From assembly GCF_004125265.1 (NCBI RefSeq), contig NZ_RDTE01000003.1, forward strand, positions 930,001 to 994,000: a DNA stretch of 64,000 nt, in the 5' to 3' direction. Source of the stretch: Streptomyces lydicus (GTDB lineage: Bacteria; Actinomycetota; Actinomycetes; Streptomycetales; Streptomycetaceae). Shown here one piece after another: positions 43,154-52,734 of the stretch. The notes under the pieces were generated by a model. It was not told the origin of the DNA and ran no database searches. It saw only the letters and a list, made by a program, of their open reading frames with translations. Position 1 is the stretch's first letter; every line of letters starts with the position of its first letter. A program made the position numbers and the translations under genes.

Positions 43154-43798
43154 TCACCGCTGCCCGGTCAGCAGGGCCCGGCCGTCCTCCCGCAGCATCG
43201 CGGTGATCTCGGCCGGGGCCTTTTCCGGGGAGCCCGCGTCGTAGGGCGGCTGCGGGTCGTATTCGATGCCGAGCTGGATCGTCTGGGCCGCGGCGTCCCC
43301 GGCGATCCGGCCGGCCAGCGTCAGCCCCATGTCGATGCCGGACGAGACGCCGGCCGCCGTGACGTACTTGCCGTCGATGACCACCCGTTCCCCGGTCGGC
43401 TCGGCCCCCAGCGCCGGGAGCTGGTCCAGCGCCAGCCAGTGGGAGGTCGCCCGGCGCCCCTTGAGGAGGCCCGCGGCGGCCAGGATCAGCGAGCCGGTAC
43501 ACACCGAGGTGGTCCAGGTGGTGCCGGCGTCCACGGCGCGGATCCACTCGTGCACCGGGCCGTCCGCCATCTGATCGGCCTGCCCCGCGCCGCCGGGCAC
43601 CACGAGGATGTCCGGTGCGGTGACCTCGCCCAGCGTGGCGTCGGCGACCAGCCCGAGCGAACCGAGGTCATTGCGGTGCGGGCCGGTGCGCTCGGCGACG
43701 AACACCGCCTCGGCGCCGGGCAGCCGGCTGAGGGTTTCGTAAGGGCCGACCGCGTCCAGTGTGGTGAAGCCGTCGAAGAGAAGGATCGCGAGCTGCAT
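43154..43798 (-). CDS. DJ-1/PfpI-family protein
   Basis: A 214-residue DJ-1/PfpI-superfamily protein of the isonitrile-hydratase-like group. The nucleophile-elbow Cys is in TSVCTGSLILAAAGLL, with PDILVVPGGAGQ before it and the acidic residue AVGPYETL near the start. The activity is unknown; glyoxalase, hydratase and redox-sensing roles occur in the family. ATG 43798 follows AGGAG by five bases. It is 74 bp downstream of a GlxA-type regulator that has the same fold, so it is a likely target of that regulator. Confidence 0.88.
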   Translation of the reverse strand: MQLAILLFDGFTTLDAVGPYETLSRLPGAEAVFVAERTGPHRNDLGSLGLVADATLGEVTAPDILVVPGGAGQADQMADGPVHEWIRAVDAGTTWTTSVCTGSLILAAAGLLKGRRATSHWLALDQLPALGAEPTGERVVIDGKYVTAAGVSSGIDMGLTLAGRIAGDAAAQTIQLGIEYDPQPPYDAGSPEKAPAEITAMLREDGRALLTGQR

Positions 43799-43872
43799 GG
43801 AGTCTCCTGTCGGTAGGTCGGTAGCGGTAGGGGTGGTGCCGGCCCGGTGGAGCGATGGCGGCCGGCAGGGGT

Positions 43873-44844
43873 TCAGGAAGAGATGAGGGGTGGTCCGGCG
43901 GTCCGGAAGCGGCGACGGTATTCGGCCGGCGAGGCACCCAGGGCCCGGAGGAAGGCGCGGCGCATCGCCTCGGGGGTCCCGTAGCCGCAGTGGCGCGACA
44001 CCTGCTCGATGCCGTCGGCGGAGTCCTCCAGATGCCGTCGGGCCGCCTCCAGCCGGACCCGGTCGACATAGCGCCCCGGCGTCATGCCCACCTCGTCGCG
44101 GAAGGCCCGGGCGAAGTGCCGCGGGGAGAGGCGGGCGCGCTCGGCGAGGGCTTCGACGGAGAGGTCCCCCGCCGGGTTCTCGGTGATCCACTGCTGGACG
44201 TCGCGCAGCGGTCTGCGCTGTGCGGTCTGCGCGGCGAGCTGGGCGCTGAACTGGGTCTGGTTGCCGGGCCGCCGCAGAAACACCACCAGATGGCGGGCGA
44301 TGCTCAGCGCGACGTCCCGGCCCAGGTCCTCCTCCACCAGGGCCAGGGCTAGGTCGATACCGGCCGTCACGCCCGCGGAGGTGGCCAGATCGCCGTCCCG
44401 TACGTAGATCGGCTCGGGCTCGACCCGTACCGCGGGGAAGCGTGCGGCGAGGGTGTCGCAGAGCATCCAGTGGGTCGTCGCCCGGCGGCCGTCCAGCAGC
44501 CCGGCCTCGGCGAGCAGCAGCGCTCCGCTGCACACCGAGACCTTCCGCCGGGCGCGGTGGGCGTTGCCGCGCAGCCAGTCGATCAGCCGGGGGTCGGGGG
44601 TGCGGGTGCCGTCACCGCCGGGCACCAGCAGGGTGTGCGGCGGCCCGGCGGCGGCGAGGGTGGTGTCGGGTACCAGGGTCAGTCCGCTGGTGGTGCGGAC
44701 CGGGGCGCCGTCGAGGCCGGCGGTGCGGATCCGGTAGGCGCCCGGGGTTTCCAGGGTCGCTCCGTGGAAGACCTCGACCGGTCCGGAGACGTCAAGAGCC
44801 TGCACTCCGTCGAAGAGAACGACGAGCACCTCGCGCTGTTCCAT
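43873..44844 (-). CDS. GlxA-family transcriptional regulator (DJ-1 domain plus AraC HTH)
   Basis: A 323-residue regulator. The N-terminal DJ-1/PfpI-like domain has VLLVPGGDG-like LLVPGGDG and VCSGALLLAEAGLL with the elbow Cys. The C-terminal AraC/XylS double HTH begins near residue 215 (LSVEALAERARLSPRHFARAFRDEVGMTPGRYV, then the second HTH VSRHCGYGTPEAMRRAF). It should bind DNA upstream of its neighbour or itself. ATG 44844 has GGAGG only one base away, so the transcript may be leaderless or the start may lie elsewhere. Confidence 0.92.
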   Translation of the reverse strand: MEQREVLVVLFDGVQALDVSGPVEVFHGATLETPGAYRIRTAGLDGAPVRTTSGLTLVPDTTLAAAGPPHTLLVPGGDGTRTPDPRLIDWLRGNAHRARRKVSVCSGALLLAEAGLLDGRRATTHWMLCDTLAARFPAVRVEPEPIYVRDGDLATSAGVTAGIDLALALVEEDLGRDVALSIARHLVVFLRRPGNQTQFSAQLAAQTAQRRPLRDVQQWITENPAGDLSVEALAERARLSPRHFARAFRDEVGMTPGRYVDRVRLEAARRHLEDSADGIEQVSRHCGYGTPEAMRRAFLRALGASPAEYRRRFRTAGPPLISS

Positions 44845-44976
44845 GCCTCCATCCTGGACAGTGGCGGCGAAGGCGGCAATGACGGATTTCCCACCCTTTC
44901 TGCCATGGACCCGGGCCGTCAGCGGCTTACGGCCCTCCTCCGGTGCCCTACGCCCACCCCCATACCGACGGGTCGG

Positions 44977-44991
44977 TAGCCTGCCCGTATG
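44977..44991 (+). promoter_or_regulatory. -10 element of a probable leaderless promoter (SCO6745-family gene)
   Basis: TAGCCT at 44977-44982 ends 6 bp before ATG 44989 and no Shine-Dalgarno is present. Confidence 0.45.
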
Positions 44992-45858
44992 ACCACTTCC
45001 AGCGCACTGCCCGAGCAGGCCGGCCGTACCTGCCACAACGTCGTCAACCCGTTCCACTCCACGCACTACTTCGCGCCGGAGCTCGCCGCGGAGATGGCCA
45101 AGGCCGGCATCGAGAACCGCAGCGCCGCCTACTTCGCCTGCCGCGCGGCGGCCATGGGCGCGGTGGGCCCCGGCACCATCACGGCCACCTTCTACAACTT
45201 CAAGCACGACCTCATAGCCGAGCACGTCCCGGACGTCTGGACGATCACCACGCCGCAGGCCGTGCTGGACGCCCGGCTGCGCGCCGTGGACGCCACGCTG
45301 CGCCGGCTCCTGGGCCCGGAGGCCGTCGAGTCGCCGGAGATGGCCGAGGCGGCGCACCTGGCGCTGCGTGCCGTCGAGGGCTGCACCCCCCAGGCCCGGC
45401 CGCTCTACGCCGCGCACGCCGACCAGCCGGTGCCGAGCGCCCCGCACCTGGCCTACTGGCACGCCGCGACGCTGCTGCGCGAACACCGCGGCGACGGCCA
45501 CCTGCTGGCGCTGCTCGACGCCGAACTGGACGGGCTGGAGGCTCTGGTCACCCACACCGCCAGCGGCCGCGGCATGAGCTACAAGGGTGTCATGGCGACC
45601 CGTGGCTGGTCGGAGAAGGACTGGACGGCGGCGCAGGAGCGGCTGCGGGCCCGTGGCCTCCTGGACGCCGAGGGCGAGTTGACCGAGGCCGGTGTCCAAC
45701 TGCGCAAGGACCTGGAGCGGAGGACGGACCGGCTGGACCGGGCGCCGTACGAGCACCTGGGTGCCGACGGCGTGGCCCGGCTCACCGAGCTGGCGACCGG
45801 TTTCACCACCGCCGCCATGAACGCCGGGGCGTTCCCCGCCGCGCTGTTCGGCAAGTGA
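44989..45858 (+). CDS. SCO6745-family protein (winged-helix-like)
   Basis: A 289-residue soluble protein of an actinobacterial family known only by the S. coelicolor locus name. Landmarks are FHSTHYFAPELAAEMAKAGIENRSAAYFACRAAAMG, AVGPGTITATFYNF and the C-terminal RGMSYKGVMATRGWSEKDW followed by a helix-turn-helix-like ARGLLDAEGELTEAG, which reads like a MarR-type wing. A regulatory role is possible but unproven. The 5' end looks leaderless. A 16-bp hairpin follows. Confidence 0.85.
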   Translation: MTTSSALPEQAGRTCHNVVNPFHSTHYFAPELAAEMAKAGIENRSAAYFACRAAAMGAVGPGTITATFYNFKHDLIAEHVPDVWTITTPQAVLDARLRAVDATLRRLLGPEAVESPEMAEAAHLALRAVEGCTPQARPLYAAHADQPVPSAPHLAYWHAATLLREHRGDGHLLALLDAELDGLEALVTHTASGRGMSYKGVMATRGWSEKDWTAAQERLRARGLLDAEGELTEAGVQLRKDLERRTDRLDRAPYEHLGADGVARLTELATGFTTAAMNAGAFPAALFGK

Positions 45859-45876
45859 GGCCTGCGTAGCGTCACC

Positions 45877-45912
45877 GGGCCCCGCGTCCGCCCGCGGGCG
45901 GACGCGGGGCCC
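45877..45912. terminator. strong hairpin after SCO6745-family gene
   Basis: GGGCCCCGCGTCCGCC (45877-45892) and GGCGGACGCGGGGCCC (45897-45912) form a perfect 16-bp stem with loop CGCG. Confidence 0.85.
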
Positions 45913-46011
45913 GCGCGGACACCCCCGGGCGGCCGGGCGGTGCGACAGTCCGGCCCGCCAACCGGCACAATGCAGGCTTACGCAAGCGCTGGAAGGCGGG
46001 TCAGGATCAAC

Positions 46012-48480
46012 GTGACGGCATCCACTGAGCCCATCGGGACCCTCGGGTCCATCGAAGCGAGGATCGCCGGGGAGCTCGGCGTCAAGGAGCGGCAGGTGAA
46101 GGCCGCGGTCGAACTGCTCGACGGCGGCTCGACGGTTCCGTTCATCGCGCGCTACCGCAAGGAAGCCACCGAAACGCTCGACGACGCGCAGCTGCGCTCG
46201 CTCGAGGAGCGGCTGCGCTATCTGCGGGAGCTGGAGGAGCGGCGGACCGCGATCCTGGAGTCCGTACGCTCCCAGGGCAAGCTCGACGCCGCCCTGGAGG
46301 CGCAGATCCGCGGCGCCGACTCCAAGGCGCGGCTGGAGGACATCTACCTCCCTTTCAAGCCCAAGCGACGCACCAAGGCGCAGATCGCGCGGGAGGCGGG
46401 CCTGGAACCGCTCGCCGACGGGCTGCTCGCCGATCCTTCGGTGGAGCCGTCCGCGGCCGCCGCGGCGTTCGTGGACGACGGCAAGGGCGTCGCCGATCCG
46501 GCCGCCGCGCTGGAGGGCGCGCGGGCCATCCTGACCGAGCGGTTCGGCGAGGACGCGGACCTGATCGGCGAGCTGCGCGAGCGGATGTGGTCGCGCGGAC
46601 GGGTCGCGGCGAAGGTGCGCGAGGGCAAGGAGGAGGCGGGCGCGAAGTTCGCCGACTACTTCGACTTCGCCGAGCCGTTCACCGAACTCCCCTCGCACCG
46701 GGTGCTGGCGATGCTCCGTGGCGAGAAGGAGGAGATCCTCGATCTCAACCTGGAACCGGAGGACCCGTCGGCGGCGACCGAGGGCCCCAGCTCCTACGAG
46801 CGGTCCATCGCGCACCGCTTCGGCATCGCCGACCGGGGCCGGCCCGGCGACAAGTGGCTGCAGGACACGGTCCGTTGGGCCTGGCGCACCCGGGTCCAGG
46901 TGCACCTCGGGATCGATCTGCGGCTGCGGCTGCGGCAGGCCGCCGAGGACGAGGCGGTGCGGGTCTTCGCTTCGAACCTGCGCGATCTGCTGCTGGCGGC
47001 GCCCGCCGGTACCCGCGCCACGATGGGCCTGGACCCCGGTTTCCGTACGGGCGTGAAGGTCGCCGTGGTGGACGCGACCGGCAAGGTGGCCGCCACGGAG
47101 ACCATCTACCCCCATGTACCGCAGCAGAAGTGGGACGCCTCGCTGGCCACGCTGGCGAAGCTGGCCCGCGAGCACGACGTCGAGCTGATCGCGATCGGCA
47201 ACGGCACCGCCTCCCGCGAGACCGACAAGCTGGCGGCCGATCTGATCGCCGCGCAGCCGGAGCTGAAGCTGACGAAGGTGATGGTCTCCGAGGCCGGCGC
47301 CTCGGTGTACTCCGCCTCCGCGTTCGCCTCGCAGGAGCTGCCGGAGCTGGACGTCTCGCTGCGCGGCGCGGTGTCCATCGCCCGCCGACTGCAGGACCCG
47401 CTGGCCGAGCTGGTCAAGATCGACCCTAAGTCGATCGGCGTCGGGCAGTACCAGCACGACCTGTCCGAGGTGAAGCTGTCGCGCTCGCTGGACGCCGTGG
47501 TCGAGGACTGTGTGAACGGCGTCGGCGTGGACGTCAACACCGCCTCGGCGCCGCTGCTTTCGCGGGTGTCGGGCATCGGCTCCGGGCTCGCCGAGAACAT
47601 CGTGGCGCACCGGGACAGCAACGGCCCGTTCCGCTCCCGCAAGGCCCTCAAGGACGTGGCGCGGCTCGGCCCCAAGGCCTACGAGCAGTGCGCCGGCTTC
47701 CTGCGGATCCGGGGCGGCGACGACCCGCTGGACGCCTCCAGCGTGCACCCGGAGGCGTACCCGGTGGTGCGCCGGATGGTGAAGTCGGCGGCCACCCAGG
47801 TCGGTTCGCTGATCGGCAACGCCACGGTGCTGCGCACCCTGAAGGCCGCGGACTTCGTCGACGACTCCTTCGGTCTGCCGACGGTGAGCGACATCCTGCA
47901 GGAGCTGGAGAAGCCGGGCCGTGACCCGCGTCCGGTCTTCAAGACGGCGACCTTCAAGGAAGGCGTGGAGAAGATCGGCGACCTGCAGCCGGGGATGCTC
48001 CTGGAGGGCGTGGTGACCAATGTCGCCGCCTTCGGGGCGTTCGTGGACGTGGGCGTCCACCAGGACGGTCTGGTGCATGTCTCGGCGATGTCGAAGACCT
48101 TCGTCAAGGACCCGCGGGACGTGGTGAAGCCGGGCGACATCGTGCGGGTCAAGGTGCTCGATGTCGACATTCCGCGGAAGCGGATCTCGCTGATGCTGCG
48201 GCTGGACGACGAGCACGGCAAGGGCGCCGCGACGACCGGCGGCGGCGAGCGCCGCGGCGGCTCGGGCGGCGGCTCCGGCGGCGGCCGGGGACCGCGCGAG
48301 GGCGGCGGCCGCGGCGGTGCGCCGCGCCAGCGGCAGGGCGGCGCCGGACAGCGGCAGGGCGGCGGCGGGCAGCGCGGCGGTGACCGCCGGGGCGGCCGCG
48401 ACGCCGGGCCGGCCAACGACGCGATGGCCGATGCCCTGCGGCGGGCCGGACTCCTGGGCACGGAGCGCGGCGGCCGCTGA
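46012..48480 (+). CDS. tex: Tex-family RNA-binding transcription accessory protein
   Basis: An 822-residue cytoplasmic nucleic-acid-binding protein of the Tex/Spt6-like family. In order: the Tex N-terminal helical domain ([25 protein letters not shown]), the YqgF/RNase H-like domain ([17 protein letters not shown]), helix-hairpin-helix motifs ([18 protein letters not shown]), and an S1 domain ([31 protein letters not shown]). A Gly/Arg-rich tail of about 75 residues then adds RGG-like repeats absent from E. coli Tex. GTG 46012 follows AGGA by five bases. It is monocistronic with a strong hairpin. Confidence 0.94.
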   Translation: MTASTEPIGTLGSIEARIAGELGVKERQVKAAVELLDGGSTVPFIARYRKEATETLDDAQLRSLEERLRYLRELEERRTAILESVRSQGKLDAALEAQIRGADSKARLEDIYLPFKPKRRTKAQIAREAGLEPLADGLLADPSVEPSAAAAAFVDDGKGVADPAAALEGARAILTERFGEDADLIGELRERMWSRGRVAAKVREGKEEAGAKFADYFDFAEPFTELPSHRVLAMLRGEKEEILDLNLEPEDPSAATEGPSSYERSIAHRFGIADRGRPGDKWLQDTVRWAWRTRVQVHLGIDLRLRLRQAAEDEAVRVFASNLRDLLLAAPAGTRATMGLDPGFRTGVKVAVVDATGKVAATETIYPHVPQQKWDASLATLAKLAREHDVELIAIGNGTASRETDKLAADLIAAQPELKLTKVMVSEAGASVYSASAFASQELPELDVSLRGAVSIARRLQDPLAELVKIDPKSIGVGQYQHDLSEVKLSRSLDAVVEDCVNGVGVDVNTASAPLLSRVSGIGSGLAENIVAHRDSNGPFRSRKALKDVARLGPKAYEQCAGFLRIRGGDDPLDASSVHPEAYPVVRRMVKSAATQVGSLIGNATVLRTLKAADFVDDSFGLPTVSDILQELEKPGRDPRPVFKTATFKEGVEKIGDLQPGMLLEGVVTNVAAFGAFVDVGVHQDGLVHVSAMSKTFVKDPRDVVKPGDIVRVKVLDVDIPRKRISLMLRLDDEHGKGAATTGGGERRGGSGGGSGGGRGPREGGGRGGAPRQRQGGAGQRQGGGGQRGGDRRGGRDAGPANDAMADALRRAGLLGTERGGR

Positions 48481-48495
48481 CGGATCACGGCTGCT

Positions 48496-48532
48496 ACCGG
48501 CGGCAGCGGGACGGGCTCCCGCTGCCGCCGGT
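48496..48532. terminator. strong hairpin after tex
   Basis: ACCGGCGGCAGCGGG (48496-48510) and CCCGCTGCCGCCGGT (48518-48532) form a perfect 15-bp stem with a 7-nt loop. Placed 15 nt after the stop and shared with the convergent hydrolase gene. Confidence 0.85.
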
Positions 48533-48579
48533 ACGGCTGCGGTGCACAGGTGCTGCGGACGGCCCACCGGCCTACCGGC

Positions 48580-49581
48580 CTACTTGGATTCGACCCGTCC
48601 GACGGGGTGGGGACCGCTCGCCTCTGCCTCGCGTGCTGTCTGCCAGGTGCGGTCGCCGGGGTGGAGCGCGGTGCGGAGGTAGGCCGCGGTGAGCCGCCCG
48701 ACGGCGGCGACCCGCTCGGGGCTCTCGTCCGTGGTCTCGGCGGCGTCGTATCCGGGGATCCCGCCGAGTGCGTGCCCGGCACCGAACAGGGTGAGCAGGG
48801 ACTTGGGGCCGGGGCTCAGGGTGTAGGGGTCGGCGTGCCAGTCCGGCCCGCGGTCCGTGAAGTGCGGGGAGTCGTCCTCGTCGCCGGCGACGACCAGCGC
48901 GGGCGCGGTCATCGTGGAGAAGTCGGTGGTCCGCAGGACGGGCAGCGCCTTCGCCATGGGCCCGTTGAGGACATCGCCCCGGCCGGGCGCGGCCAGCAGC
49001 ACCCCTGCCTTGATGCGGGGCTCGAAGAGGCTCACTTCCTCGCCGTTGTCGGGGTCGGTGACCCGGGCGCCGAGCAGGAGGCCGGTGGTGAAGCCCCCGA
49101 AGGAGTGTCCGGCGACGGCGACCTTGGTGCGGTCGATCCGCCCGGCGAGCAGCGGCACGGCCTTTTCGATCACGTCGAGCCGGTCGAGAAGGTGCGTCAT
49201 GTCCTCGGCGCGCGAGCGCCAGAAGAAGGGTGCTCCCGGAGCGTCGGCGAGCCGGTGGCTCAGCGTCCTGGAGCTGAGATGGGTGGGCTGGACGACCACG
49301 AACCCCTGCGCCGCCCAGAAGTTGACGAGCGGCGCGTAGCCGTTCAGCGAGGAGAGGTGGTTCGAGGGTCCGTGACCGTGCGAGAACAGGATGACGGGCA
49401 GTCCCGTTCCGCTCGCGGGTGCGGAGACGCGGACCTGCATGTCCACGGGCCGTCCGGGGACGGACAGCACCACCGGGCTGAAGGACAGGACCGGAGCGGG
49501 CGCGCCCGGGGCGGCTGCGGTGGCGGTGTCAGTGACGGTGGCCGTGTCAGTGGCAGTGGCGGTGTCGGTGGAGGCGTTCAC
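48580..49581 (-). CDS. alpha/beta hydrolase (chlorophyllase/PAF-acetylhydrolase-like)
   Basis: A 333-residue alpha/beta hydrolase. The elbow is AGHSFGGF (Ser in GHSFGG), the oxyanion region LFSHGHGPSNH, the acid is in AGDEDDSPHF, and the His probably in GAGHALGG. This matches the chlorophyllase/PAF-acetylhydrolase-like group. The substrate is unknown. The first 25 residues are a Thr/Asp/Ala repeat (TDTAT units), low complexity and not a signal peptide. GTG 49581 has GGGGAA rather far upstream. It is divergent from a TetR regulator, which likely controls it. Confidence 0.83.
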   Translation of the reverse strand: MNASTDTATATDTATVTDTATAAAPGAPAPVLSFSPVVLSVPGRPVDMQVRVSAPASGTGLPVILFSHGHGPSNHLSSLNGYAPLVNFWAAQGFVVVQPTHLSSRTLSHRLADAPGAPFFWRSRAEDMTHLLDRLDVIEKAVPLLAGRIDRTKVAVAGHSFGGFTTGLLLGARVTDPDNGEEVSLFEPRIKAGVLLAAPGRGDVLNGPMAKALPVLRTTDFSTMTAPALVVAGDEDDSPHFTDRGPDWHADPYTLSPGPKSLLTLFGAGHALGGIPGYDAAETTDESPERVAAVGRLTAAYLRTALHPGDRTWQTAREAEASGPHPVGRVESK

Positions 49582-49679
49582 GAGGTGTGGGTTCCCCTTC
49601 TGTGAGCCCTGCCGCCCGCCGGTCTCGTGCGGCCGGCTGCGGACAGGGCGGTAGAGAGCGTCCGGCTTCGGCTAAGCTG

Positions 49680-49724
49680 AAGCGGAACGCCGCTCCATTT
49701 AGTATCCGGATCATCGTTCCGTTT
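49680..49724. promoter_or_regulatory. inverted repeat in hydrolase/TetR divergent region
   Basis: AAGCGGAACG (49680-49689) and CGTTCCGTTT (49715-49724) are inverted with one mismatch. Between them ATCCGGAT (49704-49711) is itself palindromic. The region is locally AT-rich and is a plausible TetR operator or overlapping promoter. Confidence 0.4.
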
Positions 49725-49751
49725 CGTCAAGCGGTGCCGAAGGAGAATGTG

Positions 49752-50348
49752 ATGCCCACCGATGGCCCCGCCGGGGAGCCACCGGCCCGCAGCAAGCGGG
49801 CCGACGCCCAGCGCAACCGGCAGTCGGTGCTCAGCGCCGCCGCCGAGGTGTTCGTCACCGGCGGCGTCGACGCGCCGATCCGGCAGATCGCCGCCCGGGC
49901 AGGCGTCGGGATGGCCACCATCTACCGCCACTTCCCGACCCGGGCCGACCTCGTCACCGCGGTCTACCGCCACCAGATCGAGGCCTGCGCCGAAGCCGGC
50001 CCGACCCTGCTGGCCGACGCCGATTCCCCGCTCGACGCGCTGCGCCGCTGGATCGACCTCTTCGTCGATTTCCTGGTCACCAAGCACGGACTCGCCGACG
50101 CCCTGCAGTCCGACAGCGACCGCTTCGCCGCGCTGCACACCTATTTCCTCGACCGCCTGCTGCCCGTCTGCGCCCAGCTGCTCGACGCCGCGGCCGACGC
50201 CGGTGAGATCAGGCCCGGAACCCAGCCGTACGAGCTGATGCGCGGCATCGGCAACCTCTGCATCGGACGCGACAGCGATCCCCGCTACAACCCCCGCCGT
50301 CTGATCGAACTGCTCCTGCGGGGACTGGAGCGACCGCGGCCGGCCTGA
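49752..50348 (+). CDS. TetR-family transcriptional regulator
   Basis: A 198-residue TetR-type repressor. The HTH is in residues 20-65 (RQSVLSAAAEVFVTGGVDAPIRQIAARAGVGMATIYRHFPTRADLV). The ligand-binding half has a C-terminal region typical of the SCO-type TetR group (LDALRRWIDLFVDFLVTKHGL). ATG 49752 follows AGGAG by six bases. It is divergent from the alpha/beta hydrolase gene, and inverted repeats lie between them, so it probably represses both. Confidence 0.92.
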   Translation: MPTDGPAGEPPARSKRADAQRNRQSVLSAAAEVFVTGGVDAPIRQIAARAGVGMATIYRHFPTRADLVTAVYRHQIEACAEAGPTLLADADSPLDALRRWIDLFVDFLVTKHGLADALQSDSDRFAALHTYFLDRLLPVCAQLLDAAADAGEIRPGTQPYELMRGIGNLCIGRDSDPRYNPRRLIELLLRGLERPRPA

Positions 50349-50461
50349 CGGCGGGGTCCACGGACAACGACGTTGACGGGAAGCGGCGTTCACAGTCGGC
50401 GGCGTCGGCGTTCACGGGCGACGGCGTGCACCGGCCAGGCGGGCGGCGGGGAACCGCGGTT

Positions 50462-50495
50462 CGTCCTGAACCGCCGGGAACCGCGGCTCAGGACG
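50462..50495. terminator. hairpin between TetR and FUSC genes
   Basis: CGTCCTGA (50462-50469)/TCAGGACG (50488-50495) with an inner CCGC/GCGG stem. The right arm includes the FUSC stop codon. A separate palindrome GAACCGCGGTTC sits at 50451-50462. Confidence 0.55.
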
Positions 50496-52497
50496 CCCCC
50501 GCATACCCGCGGATGCGCTCCACCTCTGCCGCCACATCCGTGAGCGTGGCACAGTCCGGAACCGGCAGCAGATCAGGGCCCGGCACGCCGTCGGCCGGAC
50601 GGCGGCGCGGGTCCTCCAGGGCGTCGGCCATCGCCGACAGGGCCTGGCACAGCCGCTCGGCCTCGGCCACGCTCGGGCGGCGGGCGCCGTGGTCCAGGCG
50701 TATCGCGCAGGCGGTCGCGGCGTCCACGATGCGTTCGGCCGCGGTGACGACGGTCAGCCAGTCGGGGTTGCGGTCGCGGGCGGCGAGGAGTTCGGCCGCG
50801 GCGGTCTCCGCCGCCGCCCTGGCCTCCCCCAGCGACCGGTAGGCGGCACGGCGCAGCGCCAGCCGCCGGGCGGGGTCCGTGCCCGGCGCCGACTCCAGGA
50901 CGTGCCGGAGGAATTCCTCGGTGCTGTGCAGCGCCGAGGTGACGCGGTGGCCGACCCGGCGGCGCGGGTCGGCGAGCCGTGGCAGATGCCCGACGACGAG
51001 CACGATGCCGCAGGCGATGGAGGTGTCGACGACCCGCTCGGCGGCGGCCTCCTGAGCGCCGCCGGCGTAGACGAACGACAGCACCATGAGGGTGATCGCC
51101 ACGGTCTGGAGCGCGAAGTGGCGCGTGGCGAACGGCAGCAGCGCGCCGCCCACGCCCGCCACCAGCGCGGGCCACCAGGAACCGGTCAGCACCAGGCCCG
51201 CCCCGGCGAAGAGCAGCACGCCCGCGACGGTCCCGGCGAAGCGGTTGACCGTACGGGAGAAGAGCGGGCCGAGGTCGGGTTTGACGAGGAAGGTGGTGGT
51301 CGCCGGGAGCCAGTACCAGTGCTCGGGGCGCAGCAGCAGGGCCACGGCGGCGCTCGCGGCGATGCAGACGGCGACCCGCAGGCCGTAGTCCCGCCCGGCG
51401 GGCCCGAACAGGCTGCGTCCGCGCCGGGTCCGCCCGCCGGCCGCAGCCACCGCCGCGCGGGCCACGGTGCCCGGCACGGTCAGCCAGGCGGGACGGCCGG
51501 CGGGCGCCGGTGCGGGCGGTGTCGGTGCCGCGGGCAGCGGCTCCCGGCGGGCGAACGCGACCGCCGCGTCCAGCAGTGCCTGGTCGAAGGCGCCGCGTGC
51601 GGCCGTACTGGTCTCCGGGGCGGACAGCCGGCCCGGGGACCGCCCGGTGCGCAGGGCCTCGGCGAACTGCCGGGGGCTTTGTGCCACCCGGGACGGCAGC
51701 GGCCGGGCCTCCCACAGCAGCGCCACGCTGGCCTCGCACAGCGCGGTCGCCGCGGCGAACCGCTCGGTGAGCAGCCGCTCTTCCGTACGGGCGGTGCGCC
51801 GCAGCAGGCTGCTGGTGAGCCGGCGCAGCCGCAGGGCCTCGTCGGCGCGGTCCAGGGCGGCGGTGAGCCGGCGTCTGGCGGGCTCGGCGCCCGCCCCGCC
51901 GGCCGCGCCCAGGGCATCGGCGAGCGCGTCGAAGACCGTGGCGACCGCCGCCCGCTCGCCGCTGAGCGCACCGCCCGCGGGCCGGGGCGAGCGCAGCACC
52001 AGCCGCAGCAGGAGCAGCCACAGGCAGCCGGCGAGGACGAAGAGGGCCTTCGCCCAGGGCGCCCCGGGCAGCGGCATCCCGGCTCCCAGGACGGTGGTCG
52101 CCAGCATCTGCATACCGGCGTTGGAGCGCACCGGCCCGGCGACACTGCCCGCGCCGGAGACGAAGCCGACGGCGAACAGCGCCGGAACGATCCACCAGCC
52201 CGCACCGGCCGTCTGCAGCGAGGCGCCGATCAGCATGCCGAACGCCGAGGCGAGGGCGGGCAGACCGATGTGGACCATGCCGGTGCGCCGGGTGCCGGGA
52301 CGGTCGTTGACCCCCGCCAGCATGGAGCCGAGAGCGCTCAGTACGCCGGGCGCCGGGTGGCCGGTGGCGATACCGGCTCCCAGCAGCGGCCCCGCGCACA
52401 GCGCACCGCGGGCGACGGCCGCCCAGGGCACGGGCAGCCGCTGCCAGTGGAACGGATGGGCCAGCCAGGCGGGCACGGCGCGCTGCGCGCGGAGCAT
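50488..52497 (-). CDS. FUSC-family membrane protein (aromatic acid exporter-like)
   Basis: A 669-residue integral membrane protein of the FUSC/YccS type. A first block of transmembrane helices (about residues 27-170) is followed by a soluble helical domain. A second block holds the FUSC motif (RVAVCIAASAAVALLLRPEHWYWLPATTTFLVKPDLGPLFSRTVNRFAGTVAG) and a cytoplasmic tail. Family members export aromatic or phenolic compounds; the substrate here is unknown. ATG 52497 has GAGGAGG three bases upstream; an in-frame GTG at 52602 would add a basic leader. Confidence 0.85.
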   Translation of the reverse strand: MLRAQRAVPAWLAHPFHWQRLPVPWAAVARGALCAGPLLGAGIATGHPAPGVLSALGSMLAGVNDRPGTRRTGMVHIGLPALASAFGMLIGASLQTAGAGWWIVPALFAVGFVSGAGSVAGPVRSNAGMQMLATTVLGAGMPLPGAPWAKALFVLAGCLWLLLLRLVLRSPRPAGGALSGERAAVATVFDALADALGAAGGAGAEPARRRLTAALDRADEALRLRRLTSSLLRRTARTEERLLTERFAAATALCEASVALLWEARPLPSRVAQSPRQFAEALRTGRSPGRLSAPETSTAARGAFDQALLDAAVAFARREPLPAAPTPPAPAPAGRPAWLTVPGTVARAAVAAAGGRTRRGRSLFGPAGRDYGLRVAVCIAASAAVALLLRPEHWYWLPATTTFLVKPDLGPLFSRTVNRFAGTVAGVLLFAGAGLVLTGSWWPALVAGVGGALLPFATRHFALQTVAITLMVLSFVYAGGAQEAAAERVVDTSIACGIVLVVGHLPRLADPRRRVGHRVTSALHSTEEFLRHVLESAPGTDPARRLALRRAAYRSLGEARAAAETAAAELLAARDRNPDWLTVVTAAERIVDAATACAIRLDHGARRPSVAEAERLCQALSAMADALEDPRRRPADGVPGPDLLPVPDCATLTDVAAEVERIRGYAGAS

Positions 52498-52719
52498 GAG
52501 CCTCCTCAGACGACGGCGTACGGACGGCAAGAGCGGAATCCGAGGGGCGACATCGGCCAACGGTGCTGCTACCACCCTAAGGTCCGGGCTTGTCCTGACC
52601 ACTGCCGCGGGGTTACCGCAAGATCACGAGCGCACGGCAGGAGGGCGGCTCGCCCCTTGGGTATCGGGGCTTCCCCTCGTCCCGTCTCCCCCACCCTCGT
52701 CAGTACCCGCCTCACCCGC

Positions 52720-52734
52720 TACCGTCCCGCCATG
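52720..52734 (+). promoter_or_regulatory. -10 element of a probable leaderless promoter (D-amino-acid oxidase-like gene)
   Basis: TACCGT at 52720-52725 ends exactly 6 bp before ATG 52732. There is no Shine-Dalgarno. The same TACCGT-6-start layout occurs before the S15 peptidase gene. Confidence 0.45.

Noticed and set aside
43873..48567. A 1564-codon open frame on the minus strand across tex and its neighbours
   Set aside because: Only its 3' 324 codons (the GlxA regulator) show family motifs. The rest is the antisense shadow of tex created by high GC, with low-complexity Gly/Arg/Ala/Val composition.
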